A stretch of DNA of 64,000 nucleotides from Cinclus cinclus (lineage: Eukaryota > Chordata > Aves > Passeriformes > Cinclidae), in assembly GCF_963662255.1 (NCBI RefSeq), contig NC_085047.1, positions 17,838,924 through 17,902,923 on the forward strand. Direction: 5' to 3'. Positions 24,301-35,983 of the stretch are shown here, one piece after another. A program made the translations under genes and the position numbers. Each line of letters starts with the position of its first letter. The stretch's first letter is position 1. A model generated the notes under the pieces. It was not told the DNA's origin. It did not search any database and saw only the letters and a list, made by a program, of their open reading frames with translations.

Positions 24301-27300
24301 CTTTGCCAGCCCAGTGAACCTGTGGCTAAATTTTATTTTTTAGTAAAGCAAACGTACATGCATTTGCTGTTGTAAGCATGTCTTTAGTATAACATTCCTC
24401 ATCATGGTGATCTCACACGTCTGAAAAGAAACCCAGTGAAAGAGTAGCTTTGCTAAGGGAAAGACTTTTAAAGCCATACATGTAGGTGACAGTCGTATCT
24501 CATTGGACTCCAAGCATCCCTAGGTGCCAAAGTTCCCTCAGTGCCAAAGAAGAACTGATGACATCTGAAAGTCCTTGAGGTCTGCATCACCTGGTATCTG
24601 GATGTCTGGAGAGAACACCAGCACTCTGAGACTACCTCTTACTGTCTGGATTCCTGAAGCTGTTCTGGTGACCCCAAAGGAAGCAAAACCCAGTTTTGCC
24701 AGCAAAGGATTAAAGATTAGAAGAGGGCTGAATGTTGTCATTGTAGAAGCACAAGGGGCATGGAGGGTGGGAGGGAGCAAAGCTCCATGTCCTTCACCTT
24801 ATTCATAGCTTGGCACACCTGCCACAACAGGGGTCTTGACAAAGTATAATAATGGCCTACCTGATGCAGTAAAAATCAGCTTTTTGCTACAATACTAAGG
24901 ACCTCTCCCTTAGGATCCCACTGAATCATGCTTGTCTGATTATACAAAAGTGGCTTTGTTTTAAGTCCAGTGCATGATCTGATCACCCAAAATAAATAAA
25001 CAAGACCAGTGGGAGGGGTGGGGAAGCCAACTGCTTTGAAGGTTCTGCCACTGGGTCATGTGGGTGGTTCAAGGCCAGTGCTCATTCCAGGCTTCTCAGT
25101 CCAAGAGAACACCTGGCAAAAAGAGGCAGTCCCTCTTCCTGGTTCTGCAGAGTTAATAATTAGTTAGAGTTAATTATTCCTCTGCATTCTAGCCTAAAAT
25201 AGCTAGAGTGGGGGGAGTGCTTTCCCCACCTCCCTTGGGTGCCCCTGCACACAATCATGAGCCTCTGAATGGTGGCTGGTGGATCAAGTTCCTGGTTCAG
25301 ATTTTGTCTCGTCACTTCTAACCTCACCCAGAGCAGCTCAGCCAAGCTGGCTGGATTCTGTGAGGTGCAGGCTCTGAAATGCTGGTTCAAGCACCCCAGA
25401 CTCCCTCAAGACAGCACAAATGCAAGGTTTCATTTGGGTTTGATTTAATAGCAGACCAGCCTCTGTTAGCACCACAGGAGTGAACTGAAACTGCTCATAG
25501 CCTGTGGCAATAGAAGCAAAAGGTTATTTGTACTTTGGTGTAAAGGCAAATAGAAACAAAAACCCATAACTGCTTTTAATGCAAGATGTTTGACAGTTTT
25601 GACAAATGTAGATAAAAATGTAGAATCTGTAGTCCCTTACTGTGGTATTGCCCCACACGTGTTGGGACCAGTCAGTGCTTTTGAGTCTGAAGTGAATCCC
25701 TCTGAGACACAGAGAAAGTTGCAAGTCACATGGAGGAAAAGGATTAAAAAGGGACATTGGAGGCTCCAGGCCACAGATGGGTTTCTGGAGCTGTGACTTT
25801 GTTTCAGGGCATCCAGGGGAGCCCAGGATAAAAATTACCCTAAGTCCAGAAAAACATGGCCTTGGAGGAAGGACTGGAACTAACAGGTTAATTTAAAAAA
25901 AAAAAAAATCTGTGGCAGGGCATGTCAACACAAGGAATGAAAGGTGCAAGAATTGCTTCCCCAGACCTGCAGCAGAGGAGACAAAAAGCTGACTCTGCAC
26001 AGGGATGGAGAAACAGACCAGACACTTTTAAAGCTCATTTTGCCGATGCTCATGGTAATGTTTTAACAACTCAAGAAGAGCAACCAAGGAGAAATTTTCC
26101 ACCATGGTGGTTCCTTCACACCTAGCTGCACAGGAAGCTGGTGCCATGAGCAATACTGGGAGTGCACAGCGATGGACCAAAGCAGAAGGTTGGGATGGAC
26201 TGAACTCCTCAAAGAGATCAGCACAGCAGAAGGGCTTCCCACATGGGCACAGCTCTGGTGACACTCTGGTGACTTGGGGCTGCACTGATGGACCTCTCCA
26301 TTTTGCAGTGCCACACTGCAACCCCATGTGTTGAGATTGCCATGGGTCTAGGTCTTCTAGACCCCATGGCTTTATCTCAGCCCATAGGAGGTCAGAGACA
26401 CCTGCAAAAATGGTAATCAGACTGCCAGGATGGATGTTGCTGTTCTGGGAACTAGACTACAGGAAAAACCTCCTGTCAAGATGGGACAGACATGACTACA
26501 GGTGGGGATGTGTGTGTGAGAAAGGATACAGTGATGGTCTGAAAGAAGTTCCATGCAAAGGGAAAAAAACCCAAACCCATTGTGATTCCTGGGATGGGCG
26601 AGGTGTGCTTGTGGCTAGAAGATGACTGGGGACTTGAGGAACCATGTATGAGGCCAGATAGGGTTCTGGGTCATGAGAGATCATGGTGACAGTGGTTTGT
26701 GGCTTGTTTTCTTGGATATAGCCTGCAGTTCACAAAAACACTGTTGTTTCCTGGGAAGCACTGAAATTCTGTGTATATCCTGTGCCAAAAAGACCAGCAG
26801 CCATCCTGTGAGGAGGATGGTCAGCATTACATTTTAATGACCAGTCCATGCATTTGAGAGAGCAGAGCCCATCTTGCCTCCAGAGGCTGTTTGTCTTGAA
26901 TGCTCTTCAAACTGGCGTGAATTCTCTTATGCAGAAGATTCTATCTACTAAAATAAAGCTAGAAGAGAGCAACTGGGGAAGAGTGTCATGATCACTCATA
27001 AAGACCCATTAAAAACTGTCTTTAGTGGTTTAATTCTTCCCTAGTGAGTATGGTTGTTGGGTTCATGCTTTGCTTTGATGCAGATGGTATCTGCATCAGA
27101 GTGAATCATTTGAACAGAAGCCCTGAGCTTTTGAAATACTGCCATTTCTTTAGGGATGGAGAAAAATAGAGCCAAAATTTAAATTCAGATTATTAAAATA
27201 AGCAGTTTAAAAACACCTGCTTAAAAGTTCTCACTTATTTTAAAACAAAAAATGATGAATAACAAATCAATCCCTGATCTGTCCCACAGCCCATCCTTGC

Positions 27301-27754
27301 ACACAGGCAGCTGCCAAGCTGGTGCTAGACTGGAGAAGTGATCCAGATAAACCTTTTTAATTTTTAAATGGGACATGTGAGTGGTTTTTTTCCCCCTCCA
27401 CATTTCCTAGATAGGCTCTGCACCACGCTGTGTAATTTTTCCTAAATGGCATACCATGGTTCTTTTGCAGCTGGCTTGTAGCAGGGGGAGTATTTTGTCT
27501 GAGTCACCAAAACCATCTGGTCTAGGCAAATATTTTAGTGAATGATGTCTCTTTCTTACTTATATGCTTTTATTCTTCTGTTTATGTGAAGACAAAGGCA
27601 GGGTGGCCTCTCACTGACTTGCTCACTCTCCCTCCACCAGCTGGCATTAAACCATGGCCTCACCCAGCTTCAACACCACCAAACATTACAATGTCTGTGG
27701 GCAGATTTTCAAGCTGTGTTTGAACTATGAATTAAAGTTTTAAAATAAACGTGG
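21362..27754. other. Intergenic, no gene supported
   Basis: 6.4 kb of mixed composition. It includes a GGA/GGAG-rich purine patch near 23,728-23,750, a ten-G run near 23,786 and a 14-A run near 25,897. A minus-strand AATAAA lies near 24,053. ORFs do not exceed about 110 codons and none resembles a known protein. Confidence 0.6.
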
Positions 27755-27780
27755 TTTTTTTTTTTTTTTTTTTTTTTTTT
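27755..27780. repeat. Poly(T) run of 26
   Basis: Uninterrupted T from 27,755 to 27,780, preceded by TAAAATAAACGTGG. It could be a simple homopolymer or the tail of an old minus-strand retrocopy, but I see no retrocopied gene beside it. Confidence 0.9.
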
Positions 27781-29121
27781 GCTTCCTGGGCATTTGCAAA
27801 TAATTCTCTTCAGTTCCCTGCAGATTGGTCAGGGTGTAAGTACATCATGTGGGGTGGAGGTTCCTCAAAACATTGACCTGTGTGTGTCTCCTGCGGCACT
27901 TGGATATCACCCCAGGATCACAACTAGTGTTTCCTTGAAACAGCAAGTTCCTTCCCTCATTGCAAGGAGATTTGGGTGGCTTCAGGTCTATCTCCCTCCT
28001 TTGGCTCTCAAATGATGTTTGCTGGTGCTGGTTTGTGGTGGTGTTCTTCATCACCAACCCTGCCATTATCACATAAAAAATACTTGATGTGATATAAATA
28101 TTTGTTGTGATAAAAACCTTTCACGGAGGCAGCATAAGAAAAGCACAGAGCAGTTAGTTAGAAATAACATTTCTTCTGGACAGCAACAGACCAGCTGCTG
28201 GAAAAGCAGCTGTTCCAGAGACGGCTGCATTTATTGAGTTAGCAGCGCTGGAGATGCCATGTGTGCCAATGCTGTGTGGATGCAGCAGGAAAAGAGCCCA
28301 AATTGCAGCTGGAGACCTCACAATGACGTGGTCCCAGTGGAGGCACCACTGCTGTGTGTTTTGCTCAGCCCTTGTGACCTGAGCACACAGACCCAGCTTT
28401 CCCTGCTTGCCGACCAGATGTAAGACCCCAGCACATGGAGATGGGAGTGCCCTGGGAAGGGACCAGAGAAAGTGCTGCTTTTATTTTCATGGGCTGGTGT
28501 CTGCCCTCAGTTTTATCACTGCTCAAAGCCAGCTCTGCACACAAGGCTTTGGCTTCCTCTTTCTGCAGCACAGTCTGCACTTAAAAACTGAGATGTGTGC
28601 ATGTGTGCACCTGTTGAGGGGGAGGAGGGTTGGACTTTCACCTGTGCTTGCACCCATGGATGACTGACACTGCTCTGGTGGCCCTCCTGGGCAGGCCCCC
28701 AGCCCAGGCTGGCTCTCCCTAAGGTCCCTCTTACTCCCTCTCAGCCAGCAAGACAAAGCAGTGTGACAAGGTCAGTCATGGGTGATTTTTCAAATGACTC
28801 ATTAACAAGTAAATTTCCGCAATGGACTAAAACAAGACAGCTGAGTCACTGCCTCTGTATCGAGGTTTCAGGGTTTTACACAACACTGGGTGTAGTCTGT
28901 CTGTCTGCCCCCATGCACAAAAGGTCCTCAGCACATGCAAGGCTGGAAGATGCCCAAAGGAGGATTCTGTGTAACCTCCTTAAAGCTGGCTTGTGTTTGG
29001 TGCATGTCCAGACCAGAGCTGCCAGCTCATTATATGCCAGAAGGAAATTAATGCACATGTACCACCATCCTCCTGCCAGGAGGATCCAGCATGAGCCAAA
29101 GCATTACTAAATGCACCAGTT
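27781..29121. other. Intergenic, nothing recognised
   Basis: 1.3 kb with no gene, repeat family or RNA that I can name. Overlapping short ORFs only. Confidence 0.55.
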
Positions 29122-29182
29122 TTGCAGCAAATCTGACACAATTTGGTGGTTGCAGCAAATCTGACACAATTTGGTGGTTGCA
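29122..29182. repeat. 28-bp tandem duplication
   Basis: A 28-bp unit beginning TTGCAGCAAATCTGACACAA is present twice without mismatch (29,122-29,149 and 29,150-29,177) and then starts a third time (TTGCA). Identity between copies suggests a recent duplication. Confidence 0.93.
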
Positions 29183-29211
29183 AGGGGTGCCTTGAGTTTG
29201 AATGGGATTTT

Positions 29212-29239
29212 CCACCCCCACCCCCCCACCCCCCCCCCG
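29212..29239 (-). repeat. C-run with G-quadruplex potential on the - strand
   Basis: C-rich stretch broken only by single A residues, with runs of about 5, 7 and 10 C. The minus strand therefore has several G-runs separated by one base, which fits G-quadruplex rules; the + strand could form an i-motif. It begins about 30 bp after the 28-bp duplication. Confidence 0.8.
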
Positions 29240-29396
29240 TTGGGTATTTTGGGCCAGGTCCACTGTGCTTGCCTATGATATAACCTGAACAATATCTGCT
29301 GTGGACATCAGGATAGAGCTTGTTGTGGCTTAGTTTGCAACAGCCCCCAGTCAGTGTTAGCTGTGGCTACAGGTGTCTCTGGCACCATGATGGGAG

Positions 29397-29433
29397 TGTA
29401 CTCACACAAGTATGTACTCACACAAGTATGTAC
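29397..29433. repeat. 16-bp tandem duplication
   Basis: The word GTACTCACACAAGTAT occurs twice in direct succession and is followed by GTACTGTAC. No coding context. Confidence 0.85.
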
Positions 29434-32400
29434 TGTACTACATGAAAAGCATAACTGGCATGCCTGGGTCTGCAGGAGACTGATAACCTATGGGCACACA
29501 GCTTGAGAATCACTGAATTTCCTAAATAGCTAAAAATTAAGAGAAAGCTTTGGACTGTGCAGCATTACTTTTTCATAATTCTGCACTGATTTTAGTCCAT
29601 CTGGAAGTTGCTCAATAGCATTTCCCTCTCTCAGCAACACCAGGGTGCCTCCAGGAGTGTCATACCTGATGCTTGATGCTGCTCTCAGAAGCACGACCCC
29701 TAAATCTTGAGCACAGTGTCAAAAAGTGATGAAACTATGTCTGAGCCTCAGAACCTAGGTTCTTTATGCTGCATGTACACTTCAAGCGTTTCACGGGAGA
29801 AACTCTATTTGCACCACCACTTCCTCATACAAATATCTGCATTGCCACCAAATGCTGTAGCTGAACTCTGCCTGTACCAGCCAGCCAAAGTCTTTTCACA
29901 TTCAGGCAGGGGTTCAGCCTGGATCACAAGTCTGAAGATTAGGGATGAGGAAAAGTAAACTGGTTTACATGAATACGAGTGGTGCCAGTTTTACAACTCC
30001 TGAGAGCTGGAGCAATGATGAGATATATCAAGCATCTCCCCAGGCTGATGGCAATTTAAACTCACTCTGATAAAAGTTTTACGAGCCAGGTGGGAAGGGT
30101 GTGTCATTGTCCCTCTCCCTCCAGTGCTCCGAGCAATGGAAGGTGGTTTACCTTTGGTGACTAGTTATAAAGAGGAAAAATATAAGCAAAAGCTGGATCA
30201 AAATCAGATATACTTTGGGCAACACTTTGCTTGGCAAAGGGAAGCCGTTGGAGGCACTCCTAAAGTCAAACATTCTGGGCACTTAGAGCCCTCTGCAGGG
30301 ACAGAGCCAGGAACTGGGTTAAACCTCTGCAATAAGATACATCTCCAGGCAGACAGTAGCAAAGCATGGAAAAGGTAAAATAATAAAAAAATAGCAATAA
30401 TTAGTTAATTGGGATTATGTCCTTCAGTAACACAGTTACTGAATTAATAGAACCTGTTGGGTTTTATTTTGTTAGACCATGAATATACTCCCTGCTCCAG
30501 GTAGCAGATGTGGTTCCTCAGCCATTGTGAATTGAAATAAACTTGTACAGCACAGAAAAGCTGGAGAGCTTTACAGAAAAGCACTCATAGACCCCTTTGG
30601 ACCTGACCTGGGAGAAAATTTGGGGGCCAAGAGCATGAGCCAGGGAGCAGGAAAAAGCAAGCAGCATTGTCCTTCATCCTAAGTGGCTTGGTCAGGAGAT
30701 TAGTCTTGCTCTACAGGATGCTAAACCTTGCCAGTGCTCACACAGACACCGGAAAAATAGGGATAAGGCTTGGAGCAGGGGCTAGCAAGAGGGGGGGTGG
30801 CAGCACCCTGCAGGGGTGGGGATTCACACCCATTGCAGCTCTGCAGTCCCAGCCTTTGAAGGTACAAACCTTCCATCAGGATTACTGAACCCCCACCAGG
30901 GATTTTTCCCCCTTTCCCTTTCCCTATTTCTTTTTTTTTTCCCTCTCGGGCAGACACCTCCATTGTGCTGCAGGGAATCTTCCCCTCACTTCAGGCTTAA
31001 TCTTCATCACTGGTGTTTTCCCAGAGCTGCTGTACCCAGCCCTGGTGTTTTTGGAAGAAGAAAGGAAAGCATATTGGAAATGGGTGGCAGCTCAGACTGT
31101 GAGCTCTGGGGAGCAGCGGGGCGGCTGCCTGGCTTCAGCCTTTGCATTCCTGTGCTCTGCATACTTCCCTAAGGAAAACTCTGAGATTTTTCAAACATTT
31201 CAGAGGGGTTAGCAGGTCTGAATCCTATTAAAATCAACAGGAACTAGACACGCAGCCAGCTGGGGGAAGAAGAAAAGGAAAAAGACATTAAACACCCAGC
31301 TAAAGCTGTAGCGATGAATCAACCATACTCCAGCCCCCAAAGGATGAATCAAGTATATCACTAATCCACACTTTTCAGACAACTACAGTTTGCCTTAAAA
31401 GTCCATGAGTTGGGTTTTTTTCAGTAACATGCAAAGCAAGGGAATCATTCTATTACACATAAATACATAGGAATACTTTCCATTGGCCTTTAAAGGACCT
31501 GCTTGTAAAAAGATCTTTTCTGATTGTTATGTACTTATACCAGTGATCTGGAGATTAAGAAAGCAGGGGCCAGGCCAGGCCAATTTCTCATGTGGTACAA
31601 GTGGATTTAGGGTGGGGCAGTGAAAGCATCCCTCACAGGAAGAACAGAAGTAGGAAATGCCTCTGAGGTCAGCTTGGCTTGCTGCCTTCTGCCGTGTGGC
31701 TGGGGCTTTTCCATCAATCCTCCTATCTCCTTTATGGTGCCTGTTGAAAAGACCCCACAGCTAATGAAGGACCAGCAGCAGCTGGACAATGAGATGTGCA
31801 GCCCATAAATCCAGGGCTCCCGGCAGAGGGCTGGATTTCTGTCACTCTGCTTTCACACAGGGGTGCTCCAGACCCCCAGCAAAATGATTAATGGGCTCTT
31901 GAAGGCACCTCTGCCTTCCCGTGGAAATCACACATCTCTGGGTGGGTGGTGGAGATGTGGTGTGGGCCAAAACTGGCCTCTGAACAACAGGGACACAGGA
32001 GAGATGACAGGAGAGATGAGCACCAGCGTGCTGTTGCCACCCTGTCATGCCACCATGACCTGCTTACATGTCCTGGGAGGCTGGCACAGTTAAATCTCAT
32101 TAACGAAAAGCAGTATAAGCACACTAAGACACTGCAGAGCTCCCCATCCCTCCTGCTGCGCACAGCTGCTGGAGATCCTGGGAGAAAAACCTTCTTCCCA
32201 GGCTTCTTCTAGATTTCCCTTCCAAGGGAAGGCTAGCACAGAAAATATTTGTATTTGGTTTTCCTTCCCCAACTCTAACTGAATAAAAAATAATTGCTGA
32301 AAGTTTACAGGCAAATGTCCTCTCATATGGCATTTTAAATCTCATGGTGTGCCATCAGGACAGGCTTTGTATCAACCATGTATAGCACAGAAAACTCAAG

Positions 32401-32708
32401 AAAGTATAATGAGTGAGACATATTAGTGACAAAACCCCTTCTAGTTAGCTAGGGAGAAATTAGGACCAGAAAAGGTGAAGTGCTTTAGTTAAGATTTTAC
32501 ATCTATGAGCACCACTGACACTGAGGGTTCTTCTCTGTGCCTTGCAGTTATCAGGCTTCTAATTAATTTAATTGTCCTTATGATGAACAATTAAGTGCCA
32601 GCCCAAGTGTGTCCTCAAATCTATCTAAATGAAGAGGAAGCTGATGATACACAGTAAGGGGGAGTACGAGGATGATGATTCCTGCCCCAAATGGCCCATG
32701 GTGTCCAG
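29434..32708. other. Intergenic, nothing recognised
   Basis: 3.3 kb without recognisable genes. A G-run lies near 30,790 and a T-run near 30,930. The word GAGATGACAG is repeated near 32,000. Confidence 0.55.
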
Positions 32709-33096
32709 CTTCTCTTCTCTCTTCTCTTCTCTCTTCTCTTCTCTTCTCTTCTCTTCTCTTCTCTTCTCTTCTCTTCTCTTCTCTTCTCTTCTCTTCTCTT
32801 CTCTTCTCTTCTCTTCTCTTCTCTTCTCTTCTCTTCTCTTCTCTTCTCTTCTCTTCTCTTCTCTTCTCTTCTCTCCTCTCCTCTCCTCTCCTCTCCTCTC
32901 CTCTCCTCTCCTCTCCTCTCCTCTCCTCTCCTCTCCTCTCCTCTCCTCTCCTCTCCTCTCCTCTCCTCTCCTCTCCTCTCCTCTCCTCTCCTCTCCTCTC
33001 CTCTCCTCTCCTCTCCTCTCCTCTCCTCTCCTCTCCTCTCCTCTCCTCTCCTCTCCTCTCCTCTCCTCTCCTCTCCTCTCCTCTCCTCTCCTCCTT
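32709..33096. repeat. Two-block pentanucleotide array (CTCTT)n then (CTCTC)n
   Basis: After slightly irregular first units, CTCTT runs perfectly for 28 copies (32,731-32,870). It then switches, without interruption, to 44 perfect copies of CTCTC (32,871-33,090) before decaying. All bases on the + strand are pyrimidines. The long open frames on both strands here (Glu/Arg or Leu/Ser repeats) come from the array, because a 5-bp unit without stop codons stays open in any frame. Confidence 0.98.
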
Positions 33097-33117
33097 TTCT
33101 TCTCCTTTTCTTTTTTA

Positions 33118-34956
33118 AATGACATGGGGATTTGAAGCTTCCCATTAGTGCAAGCATTTCAACACCAACCACCCTGGAGGATCTGTCTGCTCGAAAGAGG
33201 GTCTGGCTGGTCAGGAATAAGCCCCTGCCTCAAAAGATCTTGTCCAACCCAGCCCCTGTGCAGCAGATGGAAACCCACAAGCTGTGAGGATGCTCACACA
33301 GCTGAGCCCAGGACTTGCAGGCTGAAACAGAGCCCATTTGTTGCCCTAAACCAGTTGGTTTAATTGAAGGACCTTTCCATAACCCTGCCAGTCACATGTC
33401 CTGACACTGCTGAACTGATAACCAACACTTTCCTGAATCCACTGGGCTGGGACAGCCTCGTGGGCCAGCCCCTGACTCACTCTGCTTTCACCCAAACCAA
33501 GAAGCTCCTCACCAGCATTGTCAGACTTCAATCAGCTTGAAAGTGTTCTAGTTCTCTGGGTGCACGACCTTGGCTTTGGCAAGCTGGCTTGAATGTTTCA
33601 CCAAATGGTGTGAGAAATTACACAAAAGCTCTAGTCTGTGGCTGAAGATGTGGGGTTTACCAAACCACAGCTCTGGAGGAGCCTGGAGCACACCCAAGCC
33701 TTCCCTCCACAAACCTGGGAGCACCTGCTGCCCAGGGCTTCCTCTGGGGACACCAGGCCCAGCACAAACACAAGGTTAATTTTTTTCTTTATTTTTTTAT
33801 TTTAGTTCCTGTGATTACCAGCTGGATTAATGTGGAGAGGAAGGCATTTACCTCCCTAAGTACCTGCAGCAGCCCTTCTTTTTACACATCTCATTTTGCT
33901 GGCAAAAAAAAAACCTCTGAGGATCCAATTTGCCCTATGGAAAAAAAAAATAAAACAACACCCAAACTGTCAATCATAAATATGCCATAATAAGCAATTT
34001 TAAAAGGGAAAAATATACAATATAGACACATGCATATAAAATATGCTTCATAATTGAGACTTCTCCAGTGCTCATTAGTTGCTGAATATAGATGTTGTGG
34101 GCTGCTGTACCCACTCAGAGCCACCAGCTTTGCTGCTGCCTACTTCACCAACTGATTTCTCCAGGTGGGATGTGCAAACAAGGCCAATTCCTGGCACAGG
34201 CATCTGAGGACACAAGATTATTTGAGGGGGTCAAGGTCCAAGAGAGATTTGAGGGGGTCAAGGTCCAAGGGAGAAGCCCCACTACTTAGAAATGGGAGTG
34301 ATATTTTCCCCCCACCATGCAGCAAGCACAAGAAGATGAAGCCAGGCATTTCCTGGATACAAGTCTCTGGTTCATCTTCTCTGTAGATGAAAAAAAAAAA
34401 AAATTAAAACCCTCTAGATTAACACAAAATTTAAAAAGCACATTTCTTTTCCCAGCAGGAGAGGTGCAGATGGTAAGGAAGCAAACTGGGGGTTTGTACT
34501 TTTCAAGGGGTCATGTCCAGCAGCCTGTGCCTCTCCACTCTCTCCAAGAAACCTGGCTTGTGGTGCAGGAACCAGAGAGGCACAGGCAGGAGCTTGACCA
34601 GGGCTGCACAAATGCAAAACTGTAAAAACACTGTTGTGTTCACAGCTTCCACCATGTAGAACATGAGTACTCAAGAAACAATTCCATTATTTTGAATTAC
34701 AGGTAAGGATGGACTAAGGTGTACTTATATGTAGCATGCACACATACAGGCATACAAAAAGCAGCAAATTATGTGAAGGTCAGAACCAAAACAAAAAAAA
34801 TCTGCTCTGACTTACAAATGAGAGTGCTTTACTTTTTTTGGGAAGCTTTTCTGCACAGGCAGTGCCACTATTTTAACTTTTGCTTCAGGGTGGAATGGGG
34901 CAAAACAAACACCAGAAAATGATGCTGACTGATAAAGGCTGAGTTTTTTAAGCACG
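33118..34956. other. Intergenic, no gene supported
   Basis: Apart from the small 27-bp duplication, it holds A-runs near 33,905, 33,940 and 34,389 and no recognised gene or transposon. Confidence 0.55.
34217..34273. repeat. 27-bp tandem duplication
   Basis: Two copies of a unit containing ATTTGAGGGGGTCAAGGTCC followed by AAGAGAG in the first copy and AAGGGAG in the second. One mismatch is visible. The unit length is a multiple of three, so an open frame repeats a peptide here, but I see no gene. Confidence 0.88.
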
Positions 34957-35955
34957 TTCATTTCCCAGATGCCAAAGCTGTTTGCTTCTTAGGGTCTTTA
35001 GTGGGAGGTGGGTCTCCCCCCTGTCCCTTGAGCCACTGCACAGGAGCAGGGCCATGCACCCACATCCTGGGTCCTGGAGAAGAGCTGGCTTTGTTGGGTG
35101 AATGGCCTAATTGCAGCCCCTTGTGCTGCACTAGGGCTGTTGAGGGGAGGGCAAAGCAGGGGGCAATGTTCTGTGTCCCCTTGGGAGGTGACAGGTGGCC
35201 CCTGAGCAGCCACAGCTGAAGAAGGGAATGCAGTAGAGAAGGATGTGCTCCCTCCTGCAAACACAGCCAAGGGATGCACTCCCACCACTTATATCTGACT
35301 GAAATCTTTGAACCACAGAAAAAAATCTGCCAGATGTCAGGAGGGAGGAACTGCCATGCAGAACATGGATCCCCATTCAAAGCAAAGCAAACCAAAGCAA
35401 TGCAGCCCCAAACAAGCAGAGCAGGTCCGTGTGGCCCATGTGTGTGAGTGTGTTGCCTGGAACAGTGTTTGCCTGGCTGTGTGGCTGCTGGGCATGGAGG
35501 ATGCATTGCCCTGTGTATAGGAAAGCAGAGTGTTTTACAGCTGCTACAGGACCCGAGCCTGGCAGGAGCACGGAGATCTGCCAGTGTCCATTCTCTGGGG
35601 TGAAAACCCAGCAGCACCAGGCTGTCAAGAGAGTCAGAAGCTGCCAGTGCCAGTACTTGCCACTGCCACTGCTGTCCATGCCAGAGAAGCAGAAACGGTG
35701 GTTAAGAGTTCACAAGATACGCAGTGGCTCCTCTGTGTCCACACGGTCTCCTCGTGTCCTTGGGGATGGCCAAGGAAGCAAGGCTCTGATGGCTGCTGGC
35801 TGCAGCTTCCTCCTTTGGGGCAGGAACTGCCAGTTTGTTGTCCTGGTGCCCCAGCTGCTCCATCAGGAGAGGTGCCAGCTGTGGCTGGAGAGGCACCTCC
35901 TGCCCTGCAGCAGCCCCGGCTCCATGCGGTGCACGAGTAAGGAGCACACCACTTG
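34957..35955. other. GC-rich noncoding block
   Basis: This kilobase is clearly richer in G and C than its neighbours. It has open frames on several strands and frames at once (up to 219 codons on -, 188 on +), rich in Cys, Trp, Pro and Leu. None shows a domain, a plausible gene start or a known family. High GC lowers stop-codon density, so these are most likely chance. It ends abruptly at the AT-rich block that follows. Confidence 0.55.
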
Positions 35956-35976
35956 GCTTCAAAACATACAATATAC

Positions 35977-35982
35977 TTTATT
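35977..35982 (-). promoter_or_regulatory. Minus-strand poly(A)-like signal at a composition edge
   Basis: On the minus strand, GGCAATAAAG is followed within 10-25 bases by a T/G-rich stretch (ATTGTATGTTTTG), a normal layout for a cleavage and polyadenylation site. Sequence on its upstream side (36.0-36.8 kb) is AT-rich and UTR-like; sequence downstream is GC-rich. This is only a candidate. Confidence 0.4.
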
Positions 35983-35983
35983 G

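Noticed and set aside
27731..27790. AATAAA next to 26 T as a processed pseudogene end
   Set aside because: The poly(T) is on the wrong strand for that signal and no gene-like sequence adjoins it.
32621..33172. Open frames of up to 183 codons on both strands with Glu-Arg or Leu-Ser repeats
   Set aside because: They are produced by the pentanucleotide array, whose unit has no stop codon in any frame; no gene context.
33226..33260. AGATCTTGTCCAACCC resembling a reversed CR1 end
   Set aside because: Too short, and neighbouring sequence lacks the other CR1 words.
34958..35617. 219-codon minus-strand open frame
   Set aside because: It lies in a GC-rich block with competing frames on both strands, has a composition of chance translation (Cys, Trp, Pro, His) and no domain.
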